This document shows, piece by piece, positions 14,665 through 22,026 of a stretch of DNA of 24,340 nucleotides. The stretch lies in the IMG/VR virus record IMGVR_UViG_3300005918_000125, positions 1 through 24,340 of that record, one strand, 5' to 3'. Made by a program: the position numbers and the translations under genes. Each line of letters begins with the position of its first letter. Positions within the stretch are counted from its first letter, which is position 1. The notes beneath the pieces are model-generated. The model did not search any database and was not told the DNA's origin. It was given only the letters and a program-made list of their open reading frames with translations. This stretch comes from a virus.

Positions 14665-14943
14665 TTAATAGCCAATTACTGTTATATTATGGATTCCAGT
14701 TGTTATTGAACCAAGAGTTATAATACCGGTATCTGGATCCCATGTAGATGTTTTATCTGCACCTGCATCGTCCTGAACTAAAGTGTTTAAAATCCCAGTT
14801 ATAACTGTTCCCTTACCGTCAGTTGCATCTGTTAACAGGTCAATTGTCCAACCTGTATCAGCTGTTGCGTCCGTCTGGATAACGATTGTTTTAAGATCGC
14901 CGGAAAATCCAATTTTTCTGAATGTTTCTACTACTGCTGTCAT
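14665..14943 (-). CDS. Small decoration-like capsid protein
   Basis: A 92-residue beta-rich, acidic protein directly after the major capsid gene. It opens MTAVVETFRKIGFSGDLKTI and contains alternating strands and turns (TDATADTGWTIDLLTDATDG; TWDPDTGIITLGSITTGI), ending HNITVIGY. Its size and place next to the major capsid protein fit a capsid-stabilising or decoration protein. A spacing of 14 bases from the capsid gene and a terminator after it put it in the capsid transcript. No named family was recognised. Confidence 0.65.
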   Translation of the reverse strand: MTAVVETFRKIGFSGDLKTIVIQTDATADTGWTIDLLTDATDGKGTVITGILNTLVQDDAGADKTSTWDPDTGIITLGSITTGIHNITVIGY

Positions 14944-14957
14944 TTTATATTACCTCT

Positions 14958-16010
14958 CTACGCAATCCCATACATCTGGGATGATGCTGCTTCGAATGTA
15001 TTAACAACGGTTAGATATTCTTTAAGAAGATATACAAATCCGTCTTGGTCTGTGTACTTTTCTTCGTACGTTAAATCTTGTAGCACTGCTAGGAAGATAT
15101 ATCGCATGTCTAAGAATAGTATTCTTTTTGACGATGCTCCTGTTGGCATAAAGATATCCTTTATGAACATTAACTGGTCAAACTCGAATGCGTCTGGAAT
15201 ACCAAATCCAAGAATTCCTTGTGAAGGATTTGTAACCTGTCTCTGAATATCAAGAAGCAATCCTTTCACGTAGTTGTGAGTTGTTGCGTCTGTAATAGCT
15301 AGAGTAGGGAAACCTTTCGCATTAAAAGTTGTTGCAATTTCAGCCCTGATTAATGGTAGAGTTGGATTACCACCTGCACGGTTTGTTGTGTTAGTTGTAA
15401 TTAACTTAATCATACCACTAGGTTCTAGAGGAGTTGTACTTGCATCACCATTAATTAGTGCGTCTTCTTCCGCTTCATAAATAGAGTCAGTTTTAACACC
15501 AAGATCTAATTGTGTAGGGTCGATAAATCCACGCATACCAGCAATAGCAGGTCCTGAAATAAGTCCTTTAGCATAAAGGAATTTTACAGCGACTGATACT
15601 CTATCATATGTGTCATCCACAACAGCTAGTGAACCGTTTTCTGCAGCCCAGAATGCACCGCCTTTTGCAGTTAGTGGGATGTAATCGTATGTTAATCCTC
15701 TCATAGCTCGTCTTGGAGTCATGTTTCTTAGAGGGGTTTGTCTTATTGTTCTATTAACAACATTTGGGTCTGGATATACTGGAACTAAAGCTGTTCCTGC
15801 TGTACCTGCTCCGCCTGTTTGTGAATCAATAGATGCTTTCTCCATGGTTGCTTTCGCAATGTCCATTCTACTATCAACCTTATTGAATGGGTTGTAATAT
15901 TCTTTAGAGAAACCACCGAATGAATCCTTATCAATTTTTCCAGCATTAAATCGTGATTGACACTTTTCAACACTGAAGCCATCTTCGTAACCTTTAAATG
16001 TAGCTTTCAT
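14958..16010 (-). CDS. Major capsid protein, HK97 fold
   Basis: A 350-residue protein in the canonical place after the prohead protease. A charged N-terminal region (KGYEDGFSVEKCQSRFNAGK and on to about residue 75) precedes the shell domain, which shows the family-like VYPDPNVVNRTIRQTPLRN, TYDYIPLTAKGGAFWAAENG and later LLDIQRQVTNPSQGI. Thousands of these would form the head. Two ATGs compete: the one at 16010 has AAGGAGG eight bases upstream, while the one at 16016 is only two bases from it, so 16010 is chosen. The N-terminal region may be cut by the protease, as in HK97, but the scaffold here is attached to the protease instead. Confidence 0.85.
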   Translation of the reverse strand: MKATFKGYEDGFSVEKCQSRFNAGKIDKDSFGGFSKEYYNPFNKVDSRMDIAKATMEKASIDSQTGGAGTAGTALVPVYPDPNVVNRTIRQTPLRNMTPRRAMRGLTYDYIPLTAKGGAFWAAENGSLAVVDDTYDRVSVAVKFLYAKGLISGPAIAGMRGFIDPTQLDLGVKTDSIYEAEEDALINGDASTTPLEPSGMIKLITTNTTNRAGGNPTLPLIRAEIATTFNAKGFPTLAITDATTHNYVKGLLLDIQRQVTNPSQGILGFGIPDAFEFDQLMFIKDIFMPTGASSKRILFLDMRYIFLAVLQDLTYEEKYTDQDGFVYLLKEYLTVVNTFEAASSQMYGIA

Positions 16011-16023
16011 TATCATAGCCTCC

Positions 16024-16401
16024 TTATTGTATTTTCATTATTGGAAGTTTACCAGCTTTAAATGCTTCTTCGGTATCTTCCGGAGATGTTTTACTATTAT
16101 CTCCACCTTGGTCTACGAACTTTTGCTTCTCAAGAGCTTTACTTTCTACTTCTTTTACTTTTTTCTCTGCTTCAACTTTAGCTTCTTCAGCTTCTGTTTC
16201 AACTTTATCTTTAGCTTCTTCAGCTTCTGTTTTAGCTTCATCTGCCTCTTTTACAAGTTTTGCAGAGTCTTCTAAATCTTTAGTTAACTTTGTAACTTCA
16301 GTTTCTTTTTCTAAAAGAGCTTCTTTATGGGATTTCTCCAATTCAGAAACTTTCTTCTCGATAGCAGAATCAATATCTTTTTGTGTAAATTTTTCGTCCA
16401 T
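16024..16401 (-). CDS. Scaffold protein from an internal in-frame start
   Basis: The same frame as the protease, starting at Met170 (MDEKFTQKDIDSAIEKK), gives a 125-residue coiled-coil scaffold without the protease. AAAGGAGG ends eight bases before this ATG, the strongest SD of the window, while the full-length start has none and is nearly leaderless. That would yield much scaffold and little protease, as in the lambda C/Nu3 pair, where scaffold is made from an internal start. The site falls precisely at the boundary between the two domains. Separate production is inferred; the start and SD are seen directly. Confidence 0.75.
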   Translation of the reverse strand: MDEKFTQKDIDSAIEKKVSELEKSHKEALLEKETEVTKLTKDLEDSAKLVKEADEAKTEAEEAKDKVETEAEEAKVEAEKKVKEVESKALEKQKFVDQGGDNSKTSPEDTEEAFKAGKLPIMKIQ

Positions 16402-16908
16402 CTTTATGGCCTCCTTTGATTTATTATATGACTTAGCAACTGCCATTGCTCTACCATGTCTGTTACTTGGTATTGCAACGAAACTCGCTTCTAGTAATTC
16501 AAGTTCTGTGAAAACTTTCATTCCATCAATTTCATCATATGTCTTAACGATAGCACCGATTGATATTCCAATCTTTGCACCCTCGTCGAGCATTCCTTTA
16601 ATTTCTTTAGCTCTTGGATTAGATTTATAGAATTTAGGCTCTGCAACTAATGCAGTAAATCCATCAACTTCTTTAATACCTCTATTTGTCCACTCAGCTA
16701 CGAGCATAAATACATCGTTACTGTGATTACAAAGTGCTGCTAAATATCCGTCATCTAGACCTAATTTCTCAACACATCCTTTAGATAACTTTTCGTCATC
16801 TCGATCTACAGAATTATCAGAAAGTACTGCTATATATTTACCGTTTGCCTCTTTCATGATAGGCATGAAGAGTTCGGTTGTGTATCCTTCTTGGGTTGCT
16901 TTTTCCAT
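16024..16908 (-). CDS. Prohead protease fused to a C-terminal scaffold domain
   Basis: A 294-residue protein. Residues 1-165 match HK97-type prohead proteases: His62 in LCNHSND, Ser116 in KIGISIGAIV, and Glu140 in ELELLEASFVAIPSNRHG, consistent with the Ser-His-Glu arrangement of this family. Residues 170-275 are a Glu/Ala/Lys-rich coiled coil with an 11-residue repeat (ETEAEEAKVEAEKKVKEV), as in scaffolding proteins that guide capsid assembly and are then digested. An internal ATG at residue 170 has a perfect SD and would make the scaffold alone. The gene starts about 28 bases after the TATA centre of promoter 2, so its mRNA is nearly leaderless. Confidence 0.85.
   Translation of the reverse strand: MEKATQEGYTTELFMPIMKEANGKYIAVLSDNSVDRDDEKLSKGCVEKLGLDDGYLAALCNHSNDVFMLVAEWTNRGIKEVDGFTALVAEPKFYKSNPRAKEIKGMLDEGAKIGISIGAIVKTYDEIDGMKVFTELELLEASFVAIPSNRHGRAMAVAKSYNKSKEAIKMDEKFTQKDIDSAIEKKVSELEKSHKEALLEKETEVTKLTKDLEDSAKLVKEADEAKTEAEEAKDKVETEAEEAKVEAEKKVKEVESKALEKQKFVDQGGDNSKTSPEDTEEAFKAGKLPIMKIQ
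16177..16232 (+). repeat. 33-bp-spaced direct repeat in the scaffold coding region
   Basis: A 23-base sequence at 16177-16199 recurs exactly at 16210-16232, 33 bases later. It encodes the EAEEAK segments and gives an 11-residue (hendecad) period, which fits a long straight coiled coil. It could vary in copy number by slippage. Confidence 0.75.
16410..16417 (-). promoter_or_regulatory. Internal SD (AAAGGAGG) for the scaffold start
   Basis: AAAGGAGG at 16417-16410 lies inside the protease frame, where it is read as ...SKEAIK. Its spacing of eight bases to ATG 16401 is ideal. Such a perfect, well-spaced SD at a domain boundary is unlikely to be a by-product of coding. Confidence 0.8.
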
Positions 16909-16926
16909 TTTATATAATAATGCCTT

Positions 16927-16948
16927 TTCATATATTTAAATACTACTC
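16927..16948 (-). promoter_or_regulatory. Promoter 2 (TATA type), capsid operon
   Basis: Minus-strand GAGTAGTATTTAAATATATG plus two more bases are identical to promoter 1 at 20306. Downstream both share CATTATTA and TAAAATG at the same distance. The TATA centre is about 28 bases from the protease ATG, so the transcript starts a few bases before or at the ATG, as expected for archaeal near-leaderless mRNA. Confidence 0.75.
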
Positions 16949-16952
16949 GATA

Positions 16953-18053
16953 TTAGGATGAACGAAATGCTAAAACTGTTCTACAGTTGGGATGAAATGG
17001 GGGTGAACGGTAAGCCTTGTTTGTTTCTGGATCTATAAAATCGTCATCAAGATCTATAGGATTGTTACCGTACATCTTAAACATCCGTTGACATATTGGT
17101 GATGTCCTGTTATCAAGTACTACCATAACAATCTTCCCGCCCTCGATTCCAGACTCTTTATATCCCACAATCTTACCTTCATTCACAATTCTATTTGTTT
17201 CAGTACGTGCAATCATATCACTACGCCAATCTGTAAAATTATCGAAATCTTCAGAGATTGCTTCTTTTATCTCTTTAGTTGTTTGATTTTCATTAATTCC
17301 ACTTTGTACCGTCTCAATAACTTTAGCTTGAATTTCTTTAGTAACTCCTTTAATACCAGGCCACTTTTTACCATTAATCATATAACCGTCAATTTGTTGC
17401 GATGCTAATACATTCAACTTAGATTCATATGCATCCGTGAATCCTATGTCTGTATTTAGTTCTGCTTCAGCAGATGTCAATCCAGCAATCAAGTCTGCTT
17501 TGATGAATCTCTTGATATTTTTAGCAAACGCTATTGAATTAACTGTATTGAATAGATTTGTTAAAAACTCCCCGAAATTCTTTTTAGTTTGTGATTTCTC
17601 TAGATTAATCTTATCAACTGAGGATAATACCTTCTTTTCGAATTTATCAAAAAACAATCTCAGGAAATCAGAATAATCTTCTGCTTCATCAATAATGTCA
17701 TCACCTGCATCTATTTCAATAGTTTTTGTGGTTATCTCCGTAGGTTCAGATTCTACTGCCAATTCAGGAACTTCAATCATTTCATGATACTCAACAACTG
17801 TAATTGGTAATGTATTAGTACAATAATTAGTTGCGAACATATCGATAGCGTCCATTGCATCGATATCCTGTTCTCTAGCATATACTGTTATTTCTTCATA
17901 AGTCATGACAGTATAGTATTTTATATTCTCTCTACTTCTCATAACAAAAGTAAACCCAGAAGTTCCTGTCATACAATGTACAGTAGCTACATGACCGGCA
18001 AGTCTATCCTGTTCAATCTTTTTCTGAAATTCACTGAAGTTTGTTTTTAGCAT
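16953..18053 (-). CDS. Minor head protein, SPP1 gp7 / Mu gpF-like
   Basis: A 366-residue protein between portal region and protease. The C-terminal third shows the head-morphogenesis (Mu F/SPP1 gp7) signature: DWRSDMIARTETNRIVNEGK, then VVLDNRTSPICQRMFKMYG, and the ending SPPFHPNCRTVLAFRSS with the HPNCR motif. The N-terminal part is acidic and helical (DDIIDEAEDYSDFLRLFFDK). Such proteins bind the portal and enter the head with DNA. The ATG at 18053, two bases after the preceding stop, is preferred over an ATG at 18104 that would overlap the upstream gene by 50 bases. Confidence 0.85.
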   Translation of the reverse strand: MLKTNFSEFQKKIEQDRLAGHVATVHCMTGTSGFTFVMRSRENIKYYTVMTYEEITVYAREQDIDAMDAIDMFATNYCTNTLPITVVEYHEMIEVPELAVESEPTEITTKTIEIDAGDDIIDEAEDYSDFLRLFFDKFEKKVLSSVDKINLEKSQTKKNFGEFLTNLFNTVNSIAFAKNIKRFIKADLIAGLTSAEAELNTDIGFTDAYESKLNVLASQQIDGYMINGKKWPGIKGVTKEIQAKVIETVQSGINENQTTKEIKEAISEDFDNFTDWRSDMIARTETNRIVNEGKIVGYKESGIEGGKIVMVVLDNRTSPICQRMFKMYGNNPIDLDDDFIDPETNKAYRSPPFHPNCRTVLAFRSS

Positions 18054-18054
18054 T

Positions 18055-18786
18055 TTAATTTTTATCCGTGTGTTCGTACCACTCACCGCAAAAATTAACT
18101 GCATTCACATTTGCAGATTGGTTAGTTATACGTATAATATATGTTGATCCCTGTTTAAAAACAAGTTCTCTTTTTCTATCAATTACTCCACCATCTCTTC
18201 CAGCACCTATACTCTGTGAATAAATTAAATTACCATCCGTAGTTATAGTAGGATCTTGTAAAATAGTATTACCACTTGTGTTTCCTGAATTTCTATTATT
18301 GTTAAGTGGTGTTATTGGAGTCCCTCCAGGTGTTGCATTTAATGTAGCATCTTCAAAAATTTCAAATGTTACTCCTAATATACCAGAGACAATAAAAGTA
18401 AAATATGACCACTTTGTTGTACTCGCCATAGTTCCAACTATGTTGAGAATAGCGCCATTGCCTAAACTTTCAAACCCACAAACATAATAATGGTCACCGC
18501 TATGTATTTCAGCATGTTCATGTTCTACAATTTGTAAGTCTTGAGTAGAAGCATCAAGTTTTACTGGTTTGAGTAAAGTATCAGATATCCTTCCAAATAA
18601 AGCACTTGCCACAACACCGGCTTGTACACCGTCAAGATTATCTGTAAAAGCTGCTAATTCAATAGAATCAATTTCATTACCGTCGCTATCAATAAGGGTT
18701 ACACGATGTGCTTTTGCCGGCCATTGAACAGTATCTTGTTTAACACCGTTTAACTCATCAGCTGTTGGCTCTCTGTTGACGGTCAT
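18055..18786 (-). CDS. Putative virion surface protein between portal and minor head protein
   Basis: A 243-residue beta-rich protein. The N-terminal part holds RVTLIDSDGNEIDSI and the region DLQIVEHEHAEIHSGDHYY, followed by strands around FESLGNGAILNIVGTMA and the C-terminus TYIIRITNQSANVNAVNFCG with the ending WYEHTDKN. Proteins with this INxxxx-WYEHTDK-type ending are common in tailed viruses near head genes and are believed to be exposed virion parts; I know of no settled function. The start overlaps the portal end by 29 bases and has GAGGT about nine bases before it. It separates the usual portal / minor head pair, a small departure from the common order. Confidence 0.7.
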   Translation of the reverse strand: MTVNREPTADELNGVKQDTVQWPAKAHRVTLIDSDGNEIDSIELAAFTDNLDGVQAGVVASALFGRISDTLLKPVKLDASTQDLQIVEHEHAEIHSGDHYYVCGFESLGNGAILNIVGTMASTTKWSYFTFIVSGILGVTFEIFEDATLNATPGGTPITPLNNNRNSGNTSGNTILQDPTITTDGNLIYSQSIGAGRDGGVIDRKRELVFKQGSTYIIRITNQSANVNAVNFCGEWYEHTDKN

Positions 18787-20287
18787 TTAGAAATACCTCG
18801 AAACTTTTCTTGAACTGTTTATTCTTATCTTTTTCATCTTCAGGATTATTAGTAGAAGGCTTTCCATCGCCAGGGGTCGGAGACGTTGGAAAGCCTCCCA
18901 TGTCCATAAAAGAACTAGTATCAAATCCTTTCTGTGGTGGCTCGTCTCCCCACTCTACCGGGTCACGTCCTTTCTTCTGTCGGAATTCATTAATTGTTAA
19001 TGTCGTCATTTCTACTTCTTTAGAATCCTGTTCGAATTCAATCTTCTCTAATGCTTGGTCTCTAGGTTTGTATTCAAACTTGAGCCCGTGGTCTTCTACT
19101 TGTAGAATTTCAGTAATTAATCGTTTATTGATTTGTGATTCAAATAACTTGAAGTATGGTTTCAAAGCGTTCCTTACTGTCACACGTTCTTGACCTTCAT
19201 CATTTGATTTATTCGCATTCTCAAAGAAACCTGTTTCTGTAGGACTTACACCAAATACTGCGAATACTAATTTGAAATACCACTGTTGACCATTGAGCCA
19301 TTCAAGATCCCTATTAGAAGTATTTAGTTTATGGATATTCTCAATAGCCCAGTTGATGAAACCAAGTTGATGAGGTTTTCCTTTATATTGATTATTCCAG
19401 GTTCTTTTAAGTTTTCTAAGCTGGTCTCTGGATAGTTTCGGTAAACTTACTAAGATGTCAGGAATTGCGTTGTTTGTATATAGATCCTTATTATATCGAG
19501 TTCCTTGAATTAAAAGTTCTAAGACCTGCTGGACTGCTTGAACTGGTGCAAAACCATAAACTGAATAAGATTTCTTATTCATCATTAAATACACAATCTC
19601 TTCTTTCTCAAATCTCGTTGGGTTCTGTCGAGGGTGTTTAAATGAATACTGCCAGTAGTTCAGGAGATTCTTGTGAATGTCAACTTGTTTAAGCATACTT
19701 GAACCATCAACTGCTTTAACTCTCACAAGCTCCCTTTGTCCTAAAGGTTTTAACACAAGGCCAGTATCAACTGATATTACTTTACCCCATGCGTCATAAA
19801 TAGGTACATCACCTATAGTGTATGACCCATTAGAATATACGAGATTCCATGCACCTGCGTCAATTTCACCAATGTCAGTGATTGATTCAGAATTCACGTC
19901 GTCAATGGTCTCATCATTATCATTAATATTATTTAAGAAATCAGTTACTTTCTTGATGTCCTCATCTCTGTCAGATAAATCTTTGTCATCTACTTTAAGA
20001 ATTTCCCAATTTGTTGTGGATACTTGTTTCTTGAATGTATTAAGAACCATCTGCACCCACGGGGATGCTGCGAGTTTACGCATTTTGTTAGTATCAACTT
20101 GTCTAGGCTGCCCTAAACGTGAAGAAAAGAACCATTGTGGATATATCGCTTCTCTATCATTAGGATCTTGCGAGCCAGTATAGTTTAATTGGGAAAGCCC
20201 AATCTCTTGATTTCCTACCGGAGTTGATGGAATTATTCTCTTACCTAGTGTTACAGCGTTAGAAGCAAATTGTTTGAATAGGTTCAT
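18758..20287 (-). CDS. Portal protein, HK97-like
   Basis: A 509-residue portal protein that forms the ring through which DNA enters the head. Typical elements in order are KMRKLAASPWVQMVLNTFKK, GDVPIYDAWGKVISVDTG, the clip/stem FEKEEIVYLMMNKKSYSVYG with FAPVQAVQQVLELLIQG, NAIPDILVSLPKLSRDQL, and GVSPTETGFFENANK followed by NALKPYFKLFESQINKRL. The last 45 residues are Gly/Pro-rich and charged. The ATG at 20287 is preferred to a TTG at 20305 because the ATG has the same distance to the TATA box as at promoter 2. Confidence 0.9.
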   Translation of the reverse strand: MNLFKQFASNAVTLGKRIIPSTPVGNQEIGLSQLNYTGSQDPNDREAIYPQWFFSSRLGQPRQVDTNKMRKLAASPWVQMVLNTFKKQVSTTNWEILKVDDKDLSDRDEDIKKVTDFLNNINDNDETIDDVNSESITDIGEIDAGAWNLVYSNGSYTIGDVPIYDAWGKVISVDTGLVLKPLGQRELVRVKAVDGSSMLKQVDIHKNLLNYWQYSFKHPRQNPTRFEKEEIVYLMMNKKSYSVYGFAPVQAVQQVLELLIQGTRYNKDLYTNNAIPDILVSLPKLSRDQLRKLKRTWNNQYKGKPHQLGFINWAIENIHKLNTSNRDLEWLNGQQWYFKLVFAVFGVSPTETGFFENANKSNDEGQERVTVRNALKPYFKLFESQINKRLITEILQVEDHGLKFEYKPRDQALEKIEFEQDSKEVEMTTLTINEFRQKKGRDPVEWGDEPPQKGFDTSSFMDMGGFPTSPTPGDGKPSTNNPEDEKDKNKQFKKSFEVFLNDRQQRANS

Positions 20288-20305
20288 TTTAATTAATAAT
20301 GTCAA

Positions 20306-20327
20306 TTCATATATTTAAATACTACTC
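20306..20327 (-). promoter_or_regulatory. Promoter 1 (TATA type), portal operon
   Basis: Its 22 bases are identical to 16927-16948, and the downstream CATTATTA and TAAAATG are at the same distance. The TAG of GAGTAG is the stop codon of the preceding membrane-protein gene. The start lies about 28 bases from the TATA centre to the portal ATG at 20287. A TTGACA occurs downstream of the TATA element but has no matching -10 at the right spacing. Confidence 0.75.
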
Positions 20328-20714
20328 AGAATCGTTCTTAATTATTATTTCTGCAGCCTTTAACATCTTATCAGATACTGGATTTTGTTTAGCTTGTTCT
20401 TCTTCTTGCTTTCCGTACATTCCGCTTTTTCTCCAAATGAAACCCAAACCAAACAATCCAAATACAGTACCAAGAGTAAACGCACCAATCCAGGTATTAG
20501 ATAAATTAACTGTAAAGAACCTCTCTATTAAAACTACAGTCCACCCAAATTCAGGAATTTTAGCAGTGACCCAGCTTATTTGTTTCACACCAATATTGAT
20601 ATATCCTTGTACTTTACTCCCTGTAGTTATTATTCGACTGTTATCTACTCGTTCCTTTATTCTGAAGTTTGTTTTCATATTAAAAATTGTGGACTCAGCT
20701 TTCACTGAGTCCAC
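20322..20714 (-). CDS. Membrane protein of unknown role
   Basis: A 130-residue protein. A basic N-terminal half (MKTNFRIKERVDNSRIITTG), an amphipathic stretch (FGWTVVLIERFFTVNL) and a clear membrane segment at about residues 74-94 (IGAFTLGTVFGLFGLGFIW) precede a charged tail (KQEEEQAKQNPVSDKMLK). The GTG at 20714 is chosen because GAGG stands eight bases before it; the ATG at 20678 has no SD. With the GTG start, the first codons lie inside a perfect hairpin. It precedes the portal gene with its own stop in promoter 1. A tail-DNA ejection or membrane-docking role is possible but not indicated by any motif. Confidence 0.68.
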   Translation of the reverse strand: MDSVKAESTIFNMKTNFRIKERVDNSRIITTGSKVQGYINIGVKQISWVTAKIPEFGWTVVLIERFFTVNLSNTWIGAFTLGTVFGLFGLGFIWRKSGMYGKQEEEQAKQNPVSDKMLKAAEIIIKNDSE

Positions 20715-20715
20715 A
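20688..20715 (-). repeat. Perfect 11-bp inverted repeat over a GTG start
   Basis: TGTGGACTCAG and CTGAGTCCACA are separated by a 6-base loop. On the minus strand the hairpin covers the GTG start and follows the SD GAGG. Next comes AATTTTTAAT. It could slow translation of the membrane protein, terminate transcription from the upstream genes, or be a DNA operator. A complementary pairing this perfect in a coding start is unusual. Confidence 0.8.
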
Positions 20716-20735
20716 CTGATTCTACCTCAAAAATA

Positions 20736-21218
20736 TTACTTAAATGGGTTGTTAAAGATTGGCTCTTCATACAAATATTTAGTAATTATCTGTGAAGATA
20801 TTTTCTCAGCTATCTTTTCATTAGTTGCTAACAACTTCTGGTATTTCACATAATGCAGATTATTTTTCTGTTCTTCAGTATAACTATCAGGTGCTTCTGC
20901 AATTTCTGTTTTAGCATCCTCTAAAGCTTTCTTCTCACAATCATCAGTTATTTGTGTAATAAAAAGTTTCAACTTATCTACTTGAATATTGATACAACCT
21001 TCTTCGAATTCTTTTAATTGTATTTCAAATTTAGTAGCGCTTTCAATCCTTACCAAAAGTTGCTCTGTTTGTTGCATCAACTGGTCTTTCTGTTGACCCA
21101 TCTGTGTGATTTGATTTCTAACATGAGCTAGACCATTAATAATATCTTTTGGTGAATGTTTTTGTGCTTCAGTAGTTTCCACGATTTTCTCGCCATCCCA
21201 TTTGTATTTGTTAACCAT
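20736..21218 (-). CDS. Coiled-coil protein of unknown role
   Basis: A 160-residue protein, mostly helical. Residues about 28-70 form a coiled coil (NGLAHVRNQITQMGQQKDQL, then MQQTEQLLVRIESATKF), followed by a helix with KLKLFITQITDDCEKKALED. The C-terminus is YLYEEPIFNNPFK. GGAGAG is about eight bases before the ATG, with a 2-base gap after the previous gene. It lies between terminase-linked genes and the portal, where accessory packaging or assembly proteins often occur. No family was recognised. Confidence 0.7.
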   Translation of the reverse strand: MVNKYKWDGEKIVETTEAQKHSPKDIINGLAHVRNQITQMGQQKDQLMQQTEQLLVRIESATKFEIQLKEFEEGCINIQVDKLKLFITQITDDCEKKALEDAKTEIAEAPDSYTEEQKNNLHYVKYQKLLATNEKIAEKISSQIITKYLYEEPIFNNPFK

Positions 21219-21220
21219 TT

Positions 21221-21724
21221 TTATTTCTCTCCACTATCAAGCTTCACTACTTCCCGTGTGATTGGCTTTCCTGTTTTTATTGTTTCAATAACTTCATAAA
21301 TTATTTTGTACTCAGACGATAGGTGTTTCTTGACAATTCTACCATCAATTTCATTTGTACTATAATTCTTGTACTCTTTCTTATTACCTTTGTCATCAAC
21401 GTCATATACACCGAATGATATTTCACATGTATCGTTAGTAATCTTCTTTCCAGTAAGTCCCTTAACGTGCATGTTAGGATTCCTTGTCTTCCAGATACCA
21501 CGAATCTTATGAGATTCTGCTGATGAGATTTTCCTAATAGAATCTAAACGGTTCTTCATACGCACATGGACATCCATCTTTACTTCCATAGTCGCTAAAT
21601 CGTTTAATTGCAATAATTTCTCTTTGATTATGTTACTCATGCTTCTCACTTGTGTTTTAACTTCCTTGTCTTGCAGAGCTTCAGGCAAACTGTCTGAAGT
21701 CTTAATTATCTTTTCTACTGCCAT
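21221..21724 (-). CDS. Hypothetical 167-residue protein
   Basis: Not recognised. The N-terminal half is helical and charged (DSLPEALQDKEVKTQVRSMS, EKLLQLNDLATMEVK), and the C-terminal half has beta-like pieces (TCEISFGVYDVDDKGNKKEY). GGAGGT lies about seven bases before the ATG. The start overlaps the winged-helix gene by 23 bases, so the two are probably made together. A regulatory or terminase accessory role is only suggested by that coupling. Confidence 0.65.
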   Translation of the reverse strand: MAVEKIIKTSDSLPEALQDKEVKTQVRSMSNIIKEKLLQLNDLATMEVKMDVHVRMKNRLDSIRKISSAESHKIRGIWKTRNPNMHVKGLTGKKITNDTCEISFGVYDVDDKGNKKEYKNYSTNEIDGRIVKKHLSSEYKIIYEVIETIKTGKPITREVVKLDSGEK

Positions 21725-21941
21725 TTATATGACCTCCATTTATTCTGTATATAGTGACCCACCCAGCTCTCGGCTTGACACCCTTAACAATTTGATATTC
21801 AATTTCCATACGTCTCTTCATAACCCTGAGAGTTCTGGATACACTAGCTTTTGATAATCCCGATTGTTCCATAATATTCTGATACGTCAGATACTCTGGG
21901 AAATTACTTTTTAATATTTTTCCTATTAGACTTTGACTCAT
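21702..21941 (-). CDS. Winged-helix DNA-binding protein
   Basis: A 79-residue protein with the winged-helix pattern. A helix (SLIGKILKSNFPEY), the turn and recognition helix LTYQNIMEQSGLSKASVSRTLRVMKRR, and the wing strands EIEYQIVKGVKPRAGW and VTIYRI can be followed in order. Such small proteins are common transcription factors in archaea and their viruses. GAGGT lies 11 bases upstream of the ATG. Its place after the large terminase suggests a regulator of late genes, perhaps of the three matching promoters, but no binding site was assigned. Confidence 0.78.
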   Translation of the reverse strand: MSQSLIGKILKSNFPEYLTYQNIMEQSGLSKASVSRTLRVMKRRMEIEYQIVKGVKPRAGWVTIYRINGGHINGSRKDN

Positions 21942-22026
21942 CTTTTAAAATTACCTCTTTTTTCGTCTTGAACTTGATAGTTTGGGTATCAGGTTTAATT
22001 TGTTTCTTCTTGTATTCTTTTACCAT
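21904..22026 (-). CDS. Possible 40-residue basic protein
   Basis: An open frame from an ATG that overlaps the terminase stop (ATGGTAA) to a TAA inside the winged-helix gene. The product, starting MVKEYKKKQIKPDTQTIKFK and ending SNRKNIKK, is extremely basic. It fills the otherwise empty 78-base gap between the terminase and the winged-helix gene and has the start-stop overlap usual in this operon, but overlaps the next gene by 38 bases. It may be real or chance in Lys-rich, AT-rich sequence. Confidence 0.4.
   Translation of the reverse strand: MVKEYKKKQIKPDTQTIKFKTKKEVILKDESKSNRKNIKK

Noticed and set aside
18810-19193. Plus-strand open frame of 127 codons
   Set aside because: Antisense to the portal C-terminal half, Ser/Cys/Leu-rich, with no SD.
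20287-20305. TTG at 20305 as the portal start
   Set aside because: The ATG at 20287 keeps the same spacing to the TATA box as the protease start at promoter 2; starting at the TTG would place the codon at or before the expected transcript start.
20297-20327. Bacterial sigma-70 promoter using TTGACA near the portal gene
   Set aside because: TTGACA is not in the matching promoter 2, and no TATAAT lies at the right distance before the ATG; the conserved element is the TATA box.
20299-20853. Plus-strand open frame of 184 codons
   Set aside because: It lies opposite the membrane protein, promoter 1 and the coiled-coil gene, has no SD, and codes for Phe/Ile/Leu/Ser/Cys-rich sequence typical of an antisense shadow.
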